This document shows, piece after piece, positions 21,201-28,954 of a stretch of DNA of 64,000 nucleotides. Numbering within the stretch: the stretch's first letter is position 1; every line of letters begins with the position of its first letter. A program made the position numbers and the translations under genes. Under the pieces are notes generated by a model, which searched no databases, was not told the DNA's origin, and saw nothing but the letters and a program-made list of their open reading frames with translations. The stretch is from Rugalucina vietnamica (lineage: Eukaryota > Mollusca > Bivalvia > Lucinida > Lucinidae), in assembly GCA_964017185.1 (NCBI GenBank), contig OZ024878.1:18479851-18543850 (forward strand). The letters are read 5' to 3'.

Positions 21201-24050
21201 CACTAGGGGTGGTTGTGGAAACAATGTGATGTTTACATCATGCGAATGTGTTCATTGTTTATATGGCATTTAATTGGCCCATCTGACTAAACTGGCAGCC
21301 ATGAAAATTTGTCCTAAAATGCAACAACTAACATATAACGCACCAAACACCTTTCAATGGCAATAGTTTTTCCCCCTGGTTTTTGCTCCTATTTTTGACA
21401 TTTCAATTAATATTCATGAATATGCTAATGAGATGAGTTTCATATTGACCCATGACATCAATATATTTGTCATAAATGGTGTTACTGGTGCAATAACATG
21501 TTGTCATAATGATAGCTTCAGCCTGAAATTTGTTTATATATAGATTTTAAAACCATTTTTCAGCCATTTTTAATGTTTTCATTAAAATTCATGAATATGC
21601 AAATTAGATAATTTGCATTACTTATCAAAGGATCTATGCTTTACAGTAAGACCAGGTGCAGTGGTCCAGGACTTGTTACAGTGGAAATATGGTCACTTTT
21701 GTAGGTACAAGTAGAAAAGCCCACACCCCTGCCCCCTCCGCACCCCCACCTAAGCCTTTTAACTTTTGAGAATTTTTTTCATTCATTGAAGACCTTCTAA
21801 TCATTATAAAATGTTATTTGTATTATTTTGTAGCAGTTTGGAATCCTAAACATATACCAATTTGCAGCAACTGATGTTTTTCATAATTTTGGCGGCCATC
21901 TTGAAAATATGCAAATTAGATGTTGAAGGAGCCATTTCTCAGCTTGCCAACATTGGTTTTTGGATTCAGCATACCTGAATACCCCTAAAAATGATCTCAA
22001 ACCCTTTTCCTCACAAAATGCCTGTACCTTCATAACGAAGCGTCTTTTCTCATTTTCTGTCTTAACTATTACATGGACATGTTTTCATGATGCTTTAGTG
22101 ACTTAGTCTGCTGTGATTTGATATGAAGACGGGTTCGGTGGTGCTGTACATGTAATCTAATGCTTGATTTTCCAGGTATATATTCCCGTGTAAGGAATGA
22201 ATTCCTATCTATGAGGGTTCGTTGGTGCCATACATGTAATCTTATGCTTGATTTTGCAGATATATATTCCCGTGTAAGGAATGGATTCCTATCTGTGAGA
22301 AGGTCTACAAGAAAGAAGGGGTTGTTCTGGACATGAAGAAGATTGAAGAAAGTCAAGTTTCTGTTGTCAGAAGTAAGTGTAGTAAATACAGAGAATACAC
22401 TGTCAACTTAACCCAAAAGTATTCAATAAATGTCTGATATAATTTCTACTACCACACGGGACCATGTGAGCTGAAGCAAAGCTTCTGTGAACTCAACAAA
22501 ATTCCAAATTGTTCATCATATAACTTGTATCACTTCAGATTTAGCCACTACATGTAATAGTTCACACAGATGACATGAGCCGGTGCATGGGAAAACCAAC
22601 AATCTGCATAGGCGAAAACAAAGGCGCAGATCAGCTTCGCAGTAACTGCGAAGCTGATCAGCGCCTTTGTTTTCGCTACACAGATAGTACAATTCCTCTA
22701 CTTTCTAAATCCAAAATTTCTAGCCTCTAACCATCTTCTGAGTGTACAGACCGGTTTGTGTCGGACCTGGTCGGAACTCCATATTGTTGGTTTTCTCACG
22801 CACAGGCTCAGTCATATTCAGAGCGGTACCAGTGCTAACATCGGCATCATCCTATGTGGAGCGATCTGGGACACAGGACCGGAATATAAAGCAAAGTTTC
22901 CAAAACTTCAACTAAATCCAAATTGTTAATCATGTATCTCATATAATTTCAGATTTAGCCACTATAACCTACCAAGTAATAGTTCACACCGGTGATGTAT
23001 TTGGAGCAGGGACCAATGCCAATGTCAACATCATCTTGTACGGAGAGAACGGGGACACAGGACCACGTGAGCTGAAGCAAAGTTTCCGAGACCTGTTTGA
23101 GAGGGATCAGACTGACAAGTTTGAGATACAGGCCGTTGATCTGGGTAAGACAGGTTTTAAATATTACCATTTTCAGGAAAACATCTCCATGAAATGCATA
23201 CCCCCTTAAACCCCACTTTTATATAAAAAAAAACTGGAGTTTGTATGAGTATACTTTATTTCCTTAATTTGATCCAAAACATACATTGTGGGTACTTGTT
23301 AGAACCCCGTCGGTGAGGTGGTTCTAATGTGTACCCACCATGTATGTTTTGAGCGAAAATATTTAAAAAAAAAAAAAAAAATTGTTCATATGAAATTTTC
23401 ATTTTTCTCTTAGGAAAAAATCTGTTTACTTTTTGTAATGATATTCTTTTTAATAAGCACATATTCTCCAATTACTGCAAAGCCAGTTCATTTTTTTTTT
23501 AGCCATTATTCTAATAAGTGCACATACCTTTGTCAGAAAAATAATTTGAACACTTCAGCTCTGTTGACAATGTCATAATTGTTTATTTATTGCATTCTGT
23601 TGATTTCATACTTGTTTCGGTAGACTTTTTGAGGCACTTCAAATATTACAAGTTTAAAACTGTTTTATGAATTGCTCAAATAAGCACCTATTAGGAAGAA
23701 ATTTTGTTATTGAGATATTTTGTTAAAATTTTAAGCATTCGTCTTGTAAATCTGTTGCCATTGAGCTTATAAATCTGTCCTGTGTTCTGGTGCATTTTCA
23801 TTAAAAGTAGATTTTTTTATCATCATGGCACCTTACAATAAACATACGATCTTACCATATTTTTGCAGGTAAACTGACAAAACTCCATGTTGAACATGAT
23901 AACAGCGGATTCCGACCCGGTTGGTTCTTGGACCAGATCGAGATCAAAAATACCATGACGGCAGAATCTACCATATTCAAATTTGAACAGTGGTTTGACA
24001 AAAAGAAAGGAGACTGTCAAATCAGCAGAGATGCTTATCCTAGAGAATAA
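1859..24050 (+). CDS. LOXHD1: LOXHD1-like PLAT-repeat protein, C-terminal 526 residues (5' end outside window)
   Basis: Nine exons can be chained with GT-AG sites and compatible phases: 1859-2106, 2444-2570, 3217-3447, 10794-10976, 11631-11769, 12464-12631, 22260-22372, 22953-23144 and 23869-24050, with the TAA stop at 24048-24050. They total 1583 nt, that is 526 residues plus a split first codon. The product is four consecutive PLAT/LH2 beta-sandwich domains with repeated signatures such as 'GAGTDANV', 'HDNSG' and 'GWFLDQIEI'. PLAT domains bind lipids or membrane proteins. LOXHD1, built almost wholly of PLAT repeats, is a hair-cell stereocilia protein in vertebrates; a role in molluscan sensory cilia would be inference. 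The first exon begins mid-codon, so upstream PLAT exons should lie left of the window. Introns reach 9.6 kb and are full of transposons. LOXHD1 is my best family match, but another PLAT-repeat paralogue is possible. Confidence 0.85.
2210..2252 (+). repeat. Duplicated exon-end/splice-donor segment in intron
   Basis: The segment containing GTCCAGACTGGTACTTTGAA and a GT-containing site copies the 3' end and donor of the PLAT-A exon (about 2078-2112), displaced by about 138 bp. It could act as a decoy or alternative donor; the exon 2 phase supports use of the upstream copy. Confidence 0.7.
3217..10976 (+). CDS. LOXHD1: LOXHD1-like exons 3-4 in window: PLAT domain B
   Basis: Exon 3217-3447 (231 nt, phase 1 to 1) encodes '[20 protein letters not shown]' through 'CRVWHDNKG'. 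Exon 10794-10976 (183 nt, phase 1 to 1) encodes '[15 protein letters not shown]', '[15 protein letters not shown]' and 'RELTCG', a very typical second half of a LOXHD1 PLAT repeat. Both acceptors are TTTCAG; the donors are GTAGGA and GTATGT. The two halves of the domain are separated by a 7.3 kb intron made almost entirely of tandem arrays and palindromic elements. Confidence 0.9.
3481..3718 (+). mobile_element. Hairpin MITE family M1, copy 1
   Basis: The ends are inverted (ATGAGCC... and ...GGCTCAT) and continue into GGGAAAACCAACAAT and ATTGTTGGTTTTC. The interior carries a large hairpin: AAAGGCGCTGATCAGC, a short loop, then its near-complement ending in TTTGTTTTCGC. Family M1 has 12 copies in the window in both orientations, about 235 bp each, with no coding capacity. 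Orientation is defined here so that the segment with GACACAAACCGGCC comes first. Confidence 0.85.
3860..4990 (+). repeat. Tandem array, about 357 bp period, three copies
   Basis: The segment beginning near GGTTCTGCTCCCC recurs at about 3900, 4255, 4611 and 4969. Each unit contains TTAGCCCTCTGTAAA, a run rich in TGTAACATATGTAACA-like words, and AGCTACAATATGA. It lies in the 7.3 kb LOXHD1-like intron. An inverted relative of the TTAGCC/TGTAACA segment occurs at 9330-9512, so the array may be one side of a larger composite element. Confidence 0.75.
5343..5489. repeat. Palindromic element with GTGCCGAAGGCAC loop
   Basis: TTCAAGTTTTTG at the left pairs with CAAAAACTTGAA at the right. The arms contain GTGAATATGA/TCATATTCAC and GTGAAGTGAAAAA/TTTTTCACTTCAC, and the centre is GTGCCGAAGGCAC. 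At about 147 bp it looks like a MITE or foldback with no coding capacity. Confidence 0.75.
5701..5755. repeat. Two tandem perfect 24 bp palindromes
   Basis: The same 24 bp self-complementary sequence, centred on TTTTCACATGTGAAAA, occurs at 5701-5724 and 5732-5755. Confidence 0.85.
6100..7740 (+). repeat. Tandem array, about 187 bp period, about nine copies
   Basis: The landmark GGGGGTATACCAA (or a variant) recurs near 6145, 6343, 6519, 6708, 6895, 7085, 7273, 7460 and 7645. Each unit also has AGCAACCAAAAG, AGAGAGCTGAAATTGGTATC and TTCTATAACC. Odd and even units differ (AATAAAATTGC against AACAATAACGC), suggesting a dimeric higher-order unit of about 375 bp. Short segments resembling this unit recur in the large inverted repeat near 20.1-20.6 kb. 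Confidence 0.85.
8082..8232. repeat. Long palindrome, about 150 bp
   Basis: The inner arms at 8103-8146 and 8166-8209 are nearly perfect inverted repeats containing GACCCGGGCACGTGAAC. The centre is GAGCGCAGCGAGGG. The outer arms extend to AGTTAGAGTATG and its complement. It is probably a palindromic MITE. Confidence 0.85.
8234..9171. mobile_element. Non-autonomous DNA element with 23 bp perfect TIRs
   Basis: The sequence at 8234-8256 (from TATATACTGGCTCC to GTTTCG) is perfectly inverted at 9149-9171. Inside, about 9029-9106 is a second inverted repeat (GTTTATAAGTTTC with GAAACTTATCAACC) centred on ATCAACCGGTTGAT. No transposase is seen. Flanking TA-rich sequence suggests a TA or TATA target, but this is unclear. 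Confidence 0.65.
9330..9512 (-). repeat. Inverted fragment related to the 3.9-5.0 kb array
   Basis: It contains a palindrome of TGTAACATATGTAACA and its complement (about 9335-9370). On the minus strand it reads ACATGTTAGCCTTCTGAGAA and GTGTCGCATTACCGTGTTAC, matching the array unit at 3980-4030. It abuts the second pearl-like copy. Confidence 0.55.
9513..10548 (+). mobile_element. Pearl/Helentron-like element, copy 2 (5' truncated)
   Basis: It matches copy 1 from about 505 to the 3' end in the same orientation and the same core-repeat order, including shared deletions, so the two are near-identical relatives or a segmental duplication. It has the same 3' end: GGGGGAGACAT (about 10508-10520) and TTCTAGTT, with CTAG at 10545-10548. 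The 5' palindrome and microsatellite are missing. Confidence 0.8.
11208..11265 (+). repeat. (GAT)n microsatellite
   Basis: About 19 uninterrupted GAT/ATG triplets, with a shorter (GAT)3 near 11352. It lies inside a LOXHD1-like intron. Confidence 0.95.
11372..11605 (+). mobile_element. Hairpin MITE family M1, copy 2
   Basis: It has the same ends and internal GCGCTGATCAGCTGTGCAG hairpin as copy 1. It ends about 25 bp before the acceptor of the exon at 11631, so the polypyrimidine tract of that exon directly abuts it. Confidence 0.85.
11631..22372 (+). CDS. LOXHD1: LOXHD1-like exons 5-7 in window: PLAT domain C
   Basis: Exons 11631-11769, 12464-12631 and 22260-22372 join in phase 2 and encode a divergent PLAT domain: '[15 protein letters not shown]', '[19 protein letters not shown]', '[20 protein letters not shown]', '[14 protein letters not shown]', then '[14 protein letters not shown]'. 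It lacks the usual DANV segment after AGT, so it may have lost ligand or calcium-site residues. The last intron (12632-22259, 9.6 kb) hosts the largest pile of transposons in the window. The final acceptor is preceded by a tandem copy of itself at 22131-22214. Confidence 0.85.
12038..12077 (+). repeat. Poly(T) tract
   Basis: A run of about 38 T residues in a LOXHD1-like intron. Confidence 0.95.
12742..12890 (+). mobile_element. Hairpin MITE family M1, copy 3 (truncated)
   Basis: Starts ATGAGCCATGTCATGAG and contains TCGGACACAAAC, but stops after TAGCGAAAACAAAG, before the hairpin. Confidence 0.75.
12955..13191 (-). mobile_element. Hairpin MITE family M1, copy 4
   Basis: Full-length copy in reverse orientation, with the hairpin at about 13000-13060 and both GAGCCG/CGGCTC ends. 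Together with the truncated plus-strand copy just upstream it forms an inverted pair. Confidence 0.85.
13381..14292 (+). mobile_element. Pearl/Helentron-like element, family 2
   Basis: The 5' end is a palindrome, ATGCCCCCAACTTC then GAAGTTGAGGGGGCAT, followed by a (CTGT)n microsatellite (13460-13511). About three core repeats of roughly 185 bp follow, each with GGGTACCTTGTGTGCGCAAC (near 13693, 13885 and 14069). The 3' end has GTTGGGGGCATA, the inverse of the 5' end, and finishes TTTTCTAGTT with CTAG at 14289-14292. The layout and TTCTAGTT terminus match family 1, though the core sequences look unrelated. Confidence 0.75.
14305..14411. mobile_element. Half of palindromic family P1 (GTTAGAACCGCC)
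   Basis: Reads AAGGCGGTTCTAACGAGTAC, then ACAATGTATGTTTTGGAG and ATACCCC-rich sequence. It is one arm of the complete palindromes at 23195-23370 and 24740-24925. It is cut at the right by the foldback element whose target duplication starts at 14412. Confidence 0.65.
14421..16255. mobile_element. Foldback element FB-A with phrase-repeat TIRs
   Basis: The outer ends are inverted: CGGGACGTTTCGCGCAAAAA from 14425 and its complement ending at 16250. The phrase GGGACGNTTCGCGCAAA repeats several times inside each end (14425-14520, with a further copy near 14690; and 16143-16250). The flanks repeat ATAAGGAGG (14412-14420 and 16256-16264), a probable 9 bp target duplication. The interior has no transposase; it holds an (AAAT)n tract at 15183-15223 and a poly(C) run at 15584-15605. 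Confidence 0.75.
15183..15223 (+). repeat. (AAAT)n microsatellite
   Basis: About ten AAAT units inside element FB-A. Confidence 0.95.
17626..19370. mobile_element. Non-autonomous hAT-type element with 8 bp TSD
   Basis: Terminal inverted repeats CAGGGCTGGGG and CCCCAGCCCTG are flanked by a perfect 8 bp direct repeat CCCCAAAG (17618-17625 and 19371-19378), diagnostic of hAT insertion. Inside the TIRs, both ends carry arrays of TAATCGATTACA-like words (17640-17790 and 19185-19360). The middle, about 1.4 kb, has no recognisable transposase. It is inserted in the left arm of the large near-palindrome. Confidence 0.9.
19438..20038. mobile_element. Foldback element FB-B with CCGAAA phrase TIRs
   Basis: The left end repeats ACTTTGCCGAAAACC, ACGCCGAAAAGTC and TTTCGCCGAAACGACAC (19445-19545). 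The right end is its inverse (19920-20036), including GGCGAAGTGTC and GGCAAAGTGGTTTTCGG. GTAATAG flanks both sides (19431-19437 and 20039-20045), a candidate 7 bp target duplication. The interior is AT-rich with no coding capacity. It is inserted in the left arm of the large near-palindrome. Confidence 0.8.
22131..22298 (+). repeat. 84 bp tandem duplication creating a dead exon start
   Basis: Units 22131-22214 and 22215-22298 are near-identical and each contains intron end, acceptor and the start of the exon encoding 'YIFPCKEW'. The first copy has TTTTCCAG but its reading frame hits TGA where the second encodes Trp (TGG). Only the second is usable as coding sequence. Confidence 0.85.
22453..22950 (+). 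pseudogene. Decayed duplicate copies of LOXHD1-like exon 8 and its intron end
   Basis: 22453-22505 (CGGGACCATGTGAGCTGAAG) copies the middle of exon 8. About 22540-22574 (ATTTAGCCACTACATGTAAT) copies its start. 22815-22920 (GCTAACATCGGCATCATC, GGGACACAGGACCGGAATAT) copies its middle again. The second copy is split by MITE M1 at 22575-22810. The frames are broken, so these are remnants of tandem duplication of the exon. Confidence 0.8.
22575..22810 (-). mobile_element. Hairpin MITE family M1, copy 5
   Basis: Full-length reverse-orientation copy with its hairpin at 22615-22675. It interrupts a decayed exon duplicate, so it inserted after that duplication. Confidence 0.85.
22953..24050 (+). CDS. 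LOXHD1: LOXHD1-like exons 8-9 in window: terminal PLAT domain D and stop
   Basis: Exon 22953-23144 (192 nt, phase 1 to 1) encodes '[20 protein letters not shown]' and '[20 protein letters not shown]'. Exon 23869-24050 encodes '[14 protein letters not shown]', '[12 protein letters not shown]' and '[11 protein letters not shown]', and ends 'AYPRE' with TAA at 24048-24050. This is a complete PLAT domain and the C-terminus of the protein. Decayed copies of the first half of exon 8 lie upstream at 22453-22950. I saw no clear AATAAA close to the stop; a MITE begins at 24082 in the putative 3' UTR. Confidence 0.9.
23195..23370. mobile_element. Palindromic element family P1, copy 2
   Basis: GTGGGTACTTGTTAGAACC at 23287-23305 pairs with GGTTCTAATGTGTACCCACC, and CCAAAACATACATTGT with ATGTATGTTTTG. 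A poly(A) tract follows. It lies in the last LOXHD1-like intron. Confidence 0.75.
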
Positions 24051-24081
24051 GGAAACAGAATGATGGTCATTTGAGTAGAAT

Positions 24082-24290
24082 ATGAGCCGCGGCGCGAGAA
24101 AACCGGTCTTCTGGGTTTCCGACCAGGTCTGACACAAACCAACCTGTACAGTCACAGAAGCAGGTTAGAGACTTGAAATTTTGGATATAAGAAGAAGAAT
24201 TGTACTATCTGAGTTGCGAAAACAAAGGCGCTGATCGGCGCCTTTGTTTTTGCATTTGCAAAAATCCGGTTTTCTAATGATGCTGCTCAT
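24082..24290 (+). mobile_element. Hairpin MITE family M1, copy 6
   Basis: Has ATGAGCCGCGGCGCGAGAAA and GCTGATCGGCGCC with a shortened hairpin. It begins 31 bp after the LOXHD1-like stop codon, so it may be part of the 3' UTR. Confidence 0.8.
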
Positions 24291-24739
24291 TTTGGGATGA
24301 TAATTCTTAAAAGAAGAAAGATGTGCCAGGTCATATTTGTGGTGTCAAAATGGCATTTAGAGTGCTTGCCATCCCTGTTGATATTAAATACTTTTGAAGA
24401 GATGCATGCTCAGGATTGTCCCATTTTAAAATTTGCATCACATGCAGACAGAGAAGAGATAAATTCTAGAGGCTTTTACTCCTATTGTGAGATTACCCAC
24501 ATATTTTCGAGGGTTTTTGAGAGCTGTTTCTGTCCAAGAAGTTTTCCATTGACTTAGGTCAGACCTTGAGAAGCAGTGTAATCAATCTTCATCGTTATTA
24601 TTCACACTTATTATCCAGAGGCAACCAACACAACTTGGAACAACAGACACGGATGAAATAACTTTCATACTATTATAAGTATTCAAATACCTGTAGTGGA
24701 ACACGTTTCCACGGATCATTTTATCAGGATAACATGTCC

Positions 24740-24925
24740 ATGTAATGTTTACCCCTTATACCCCACTTTTATATAGCAAAACTGGGGTATACAGGGGTAT
24801 ACCTATTTTTCTTATTTTTGCTCCAAAACATAGATTGTGGGTACTCGTTAGAACCGCCTCGTCGAGGCGGTTCTAACGTGTACCCACAATCTATATTTTG
24901 AGCAAAAATAAGAAAAATATCAAAA
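24740..24925. mobile_element. Palindromic element family P1, copy 3
   Basis: Central near-perfect palindrome: GTACTCGTTAGAACCGCCTC against GAGGCGGTTCTAACGTGTAC. The arms extend through ATAGATTGTGGG to TTTTTCTTATTTTTGCTC and its complement. Confidence 0.8.
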
Positions 24926-25312
24926 CTTTTCTACAACTTTTAAAAATCTGATTATTGCATGGGTGTGTTTTCGTAATGGATTTGTGGAAAATTTGTGCCA
25001 GATTGCTAGTTATTACCTATTATTGCCTATTGATTTTCCCCATGTTGTTTTCCGTCGTGTTTGTTGTCTCTGGATAACCAGCGTGCTATTCCATGGTATG
25101 AACTTCGATAATCAGGTATTTGGATCATTGATGCTGCACACCTGCAGGGTTAGGTTGATATATCTCGGTTAATGTGTGAGTTTTCATAGGGGTACAGAAA
25201 AAGCTGATGAAATTGTGTATAATTTGAAACTTAATCTTATTGTTGTTACTTGAATTGTGTTGAAATAATACTGTTATTTGTTTTATGTTGTCATCAAGGC
25301 AATCAAAACCAT

Positions 25313-25550
25313 CTGAGCCGTGTCGTGAGAAAACCAACAATGTGGTTTCTGACCAAGTCCTACACAAACCAGCCTGTACAGTCACAGAAGCAAGCTGGAA
25401 GCTTGAAATTTTGGATATTTGAAGAAGAGGTATTGTACTGTCTGTGTAGCAAAAACATAGCCGCTGATCAGTTTGGCAGTTACCACGAAGCTGGTCTGCA
25501 CCTTTGATATCGCATATGCAGATTGTTGGTTTTCTAATGCTGTGGCTCAT
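25313..25550 (+). mobile_element. Hairpin MITE family M1, copy 7
   Basis: Full-length but diverged copy ending in GTGGCTCAT. The arms of its hairpin no longer match well (GCTGATCAGTTTGGCAG against ACGAAGCTGGTCTGC). Confidence 0.75.
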
Positions 25551-26465
25551 CTTTTGACAATGCTTTATATTTAATCGTGGGCAGCTCTTACCTGTGAAAA
25601 CATGCATAGACTCATTCTATCATTAATTTTTGTATTTTATGGTATTACCAAGCTTATTAAGAAATATTTGTGTTAGAGCTAGAACTATATGTGGCATTGG
25701 CCAAAATCTTTTTGTGAAGACCTTGTCACAGCTTTACCGTTAGAAATATTGATGAAGTACATGTCTTATACTATGAAATAATTTACAAAGTATGACCTAA
25801 AGAGAAGTTTATCAATTTACTGATTTTCGTTTTGTATAAACATTCCGTCCACAACCATTTTATTAAAGTTAGCTTTACATGAACTTTTACAGATTTTTAC
25901 ACTTATACTGCTACATATCACATTAATTTTATTATTTACATGATCATTGTACATGTAGATAGTTTCTCTTTATGTATTTTTTCATATGTATTGTGACAAG
26001 TTTATTTGTTCACAGAATTGGAAAGTGAATGTTTACATGTAAATGTATGTTTCTCTTCCGTACTAATAGGTAAACCTTATATAGCCCAACCTCATTATAG
26101 CGCTACCTTTGGGGTCCATAGCAGCAGACCGTGTTATTAGTGAAATGTATTGTAATAAGGTTACTTACTATTGACATATAGCAAAATACATATAATCAGT
26201 TTCGGAGCCATGACATGGCGGTGTTATATTGAAAATGAGGTGTGTTATAATGAGGTAGAAGTGTAAAATACTATGTAGATAATTGTTAAAGATCTTTATC
26301 CTGTAGATATGTACAGATCTCTGTTTTTGTTATTTTTGTAGTCCAATAATGTGCCACAATAAGGAGAATGTTTTTTTTTTGTTTATTAATAGTCAATAAT
26401 TTAATAAACTGCATCATGGGAATCTGCTTCTTTCCATTTAGGCTTGCGTAAAAAGGCGTCCGAGG
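25551..26465. other. Intergenic DNA with a short TIR element
   Basis: The stretch is AT-rich. At 26089-26256, ACCTCATTATAGCGC and GTGTTATAATGAGGT form inverted ends of a roughly 170 bp Tigger/pogo-like MITE. No genes are visible. Confidence 0.45.
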
Positions 26466-26660
26466 GAAGTGTGGTGGCCTAATGGTTAGCATGTCAGATC
26501 AAGAGGTTCGGGGGATTTAAACCCCACTGAAAACAGAGTTGAGCCTTAGAACAAGACAATTTGACTCCCTATACTGGTTAATACACAAGCAGAAGTAGTG
26601 CCGTACTGACATGACTGAAATATTGTTGACTGGGACATTAAACATTACATTGCAAAGCAG
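26466..26660 (+). mobile_element. tRNA-derived SINE, copy 1
   Basis: The head resembles a tRNA with A-box-like GTGGCCTAATGGTTAGCATG and a degenerate B-box GGTTCGGGGGATTTAAACCC. It is followed by CCTATACTGGTTAATAC and the shared tail GACATGACTGAAATATTG, TTGACTGGGACATTAAAC. The same tail recurs at 30140, 48020, 53160 and 57740. Confidence 0.75.
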
Positions 26661-26832
26661 TCTGTAAAAGCCAAAGATTGCAAGAGGCTTGAAAGTTTGG
26701 TCCAAAAAGTAGAGGGCTTGCATTTTTTATCAAAAACAAAGTCCTCGATTACCATCTCATACGCACGAGCTTATTTTCTCATATGTGGTTCAATTAGTCA
26801 TATATGCCAAGGACAGCGTCAGATTTCTTTAG

Positions 26833-27894
26833 CCCTTTCACCGCCATAGGCGAGTTAACTCGACTACTTGGCGGACCGCCATAGACGAGTTTACTCAACA
26901 AAAAATAGTACTTGTTTTCCAGTAAATTTCAGTTTGATAAATCTCACACAACGCCATAAACAACTTGAGAGTCACAAAATAGGACGTTAGTATTGGTGTT
27001 AACACGATTTTATATGTGAAACCGAAAGTAGGGATTGAAAATAAATAAAATTTAGAAAATTAGACAAAAACCTTATTTTTGTTGTTCCAAAATGGCGTAT
27101 ATTTCAAGAAAAGATTTTTATACACAAGTAGAAGTAATAGAATTGTTGCATAAAGACACGATGGCTGAAAGAAAACAATTTGAAAATGAAAGTGACTAAG
27201 GTTCTAGCGTCATGGTGTGCCAGAGTGGACATGAGACTGACCTGTCCAACCCAGACTTAGGTGAGTGGTCATTTCAACATTATTGTTGAGGACTGTCATA
27301 ATTTGAAGCATGCAAAATGAAATTATCATTCTTTTTCAGTGCGACAGATAATGTTTTTTTTTTTTTTTACATATTTGATAGAAAATTATATTAATTTTAT
27401 ATAATTACACTTGTAAAAATAATAAAAAATAAGTGTGACAAAACAAGTACATGTACTGCTTTTGTAAAATGAAACAAGCTATGGCAAAAGTTCTTAACGA
27501 TAAGTTGATTTTAAACAGTAATATAAGGCTCATTCATAAATACTGGGCTCTGTGGACAGAATACACACATGCGTATGTTGTTTTTAATACATACTGAATG
27601 CTCATATTAAAATAAAATTTTAAGTATGGTGAAATAAAATGAAAAATGACGGAATCGGTTCAGTATGAGATTTCTGATGTTGAAAAGGCCATAAATTGTT
27701 TTCATATTCTTGTTTTGTTTTCTGTAGATACATCAGAATTACACTACCTAACAGTAGTCCAAATATGAGCTAGATAACTTAATCCATTCATGAGATATTG
27801 CCATTTAAATTTTAAAACCCAATAAAATTGAAATTATGAAAAAAATATTTGGCGCTGGGAAGAACTTTTCACTATATATTTGGCGGTGAAAGGG
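26833..27894. mobile_element. piggyBac-like non-autonomous element
   Basis: Perfect 14 bp TIRs CCCTTTCACCGCCA (26833-26846) and TGGCGGTGAAAGGG (27881-27894), flanked by TTAG on both sides (26829-26832 and 27895-27898), a near-match to the TTAA target of piggyBac elements. The TIR starting CCC also fits that superfamily. The 1.06 kb interior has no long ORF, so it is a deletion derivative. Confidence 0.75.
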
Positions 27895-27898
27895 TTAG

Positions 27899-28237
27899 AA
27901 TAAATTGTTGTATATCAATATGAATTGGGAGGTAAATGACAAAAATTTAAATGATGTACAAGTCACATATTTATAGACAACTTTTTGTACAAGGGAAAAT
28001 TGTGCCATTACTTCCATATTTATGAGCACCATACTTTAGTATGTATTTACGATGTAAATCCACATTAGCAGATATATATAATCCACCACTGTAAAGATAT
28101 AAATCCTGTCTTGTTTATTGTCCGGTTATTTTCTCCCAGATTCTTGTTTATAAAAAATATGTTTGTCAAGGATATAGTGCCTCCTATGTTTACTTGATAC
28201 CTCCATGTAACCTTTCATTGATCTATTTACCCATTTT
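27899..28237. other. Intergenic AT-rich DNA
   Basis: I see no gene, repeat structure or RNA here. Confidence 0.5.
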
Positions 28238-28456
28238 CAAATGCAAAAATAAAGGTGCAGATCGGCTGTGCAGTTACTACACAGCTGATCAGCACCTTTA
28301 TTCTCGCTACACTGATAGCTCTCGCTACACTGATAGCACAATCCCTCTTCTGAATTCCGAATTTCCAAGCTTCTAGCCTTCTGTGAATGTACAGGCCCAT
28401 TTGAGTAAAGACCTGGTCGGAAACCCTGAAGACCGGTTTTCTCACGTCACGGCTCA
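28238..28456 (-). mobile_element. Hairpin MITE family M1, copy 8
   Basis: Reverse copy with the hairpin GGTGCAGATCGGCTGTGCAG at about 28254-28300. The left end is diverged, and a 17 bp CTCGCTACACTGATAGC duplication is present at 28304-28340. Confidence 0.75.
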
Positions 28457-28954
28457 CTTTTGGTTCTGTGTTGGGTCGACAGGTAAACGGACATTGCAGG
28501 TCACATTGAGGCATCATGTAAACATAGTACCATTCTAGGACAAAAAAAAATATTATTGTAATTGTACCTTTGTGATAGACCCATTTCTCATTTTGTCTTT
28601 TTTTAACTTATTAAAACCATTTTATTAAAACCAGCCCATTGGCTAGCAGCAGTAAATGAAAATTTAAAACATTATGCAGTTTGTTGTTTCTAGTTCCCCA
28701 TGTGTACTTTTCTAAGTTGGTTTGTTGTGGTTGCATTTCCAGAAGATGGAGTCAAATTTGTTTGTCCTGGATAATTTTATGTAAATCAGTGGCTTTTGCA
28801 TATATTTACACTGATCTGGTCTGGGATTGGTAAACATTGTTTTGCACTTCCTGGAGATTTACCAGTACGATGGGGAAGTAAGCCTTGCTCAAAGACACAA
28901 CTCATTGCCACTAGCGATTGAAGATAATGTCTCAATCCGAGAAATGCCCCAACC

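Larger units (their letters stand above)
16272..22071. mobile_element. About 5.8 kb near-palindrome (very long inverted repeat) with nested insertions
   Basis: The outer ends ATAGTTAAGACAG (16272 on) and CTGTCTTAACTAT (ending about 22071) are inverted. So are GTACAGGCATTTTGTGAGGA and TCCTCACAAAATGCCTGTAC (22000-22030), AATGGCCGCCAAAAT and TTTTGGCGGCCAT, ATATTGATGTCATG and CATGACATCAATAT, and AATTGGGGTAAAATGC (20095) with GCATTTTACCCCAATT (20645). The left arm runs to about 20.4 kb and is interrupted by a hAT element (17626-19370) and a foldback (19438-20038). The right arm, about 20.46-22.07 kb, is uninterrupted. Each arm also repeats a TTCATGAATATTAAT-like word many times. No coding region is seen. 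Confidence 0.75.
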
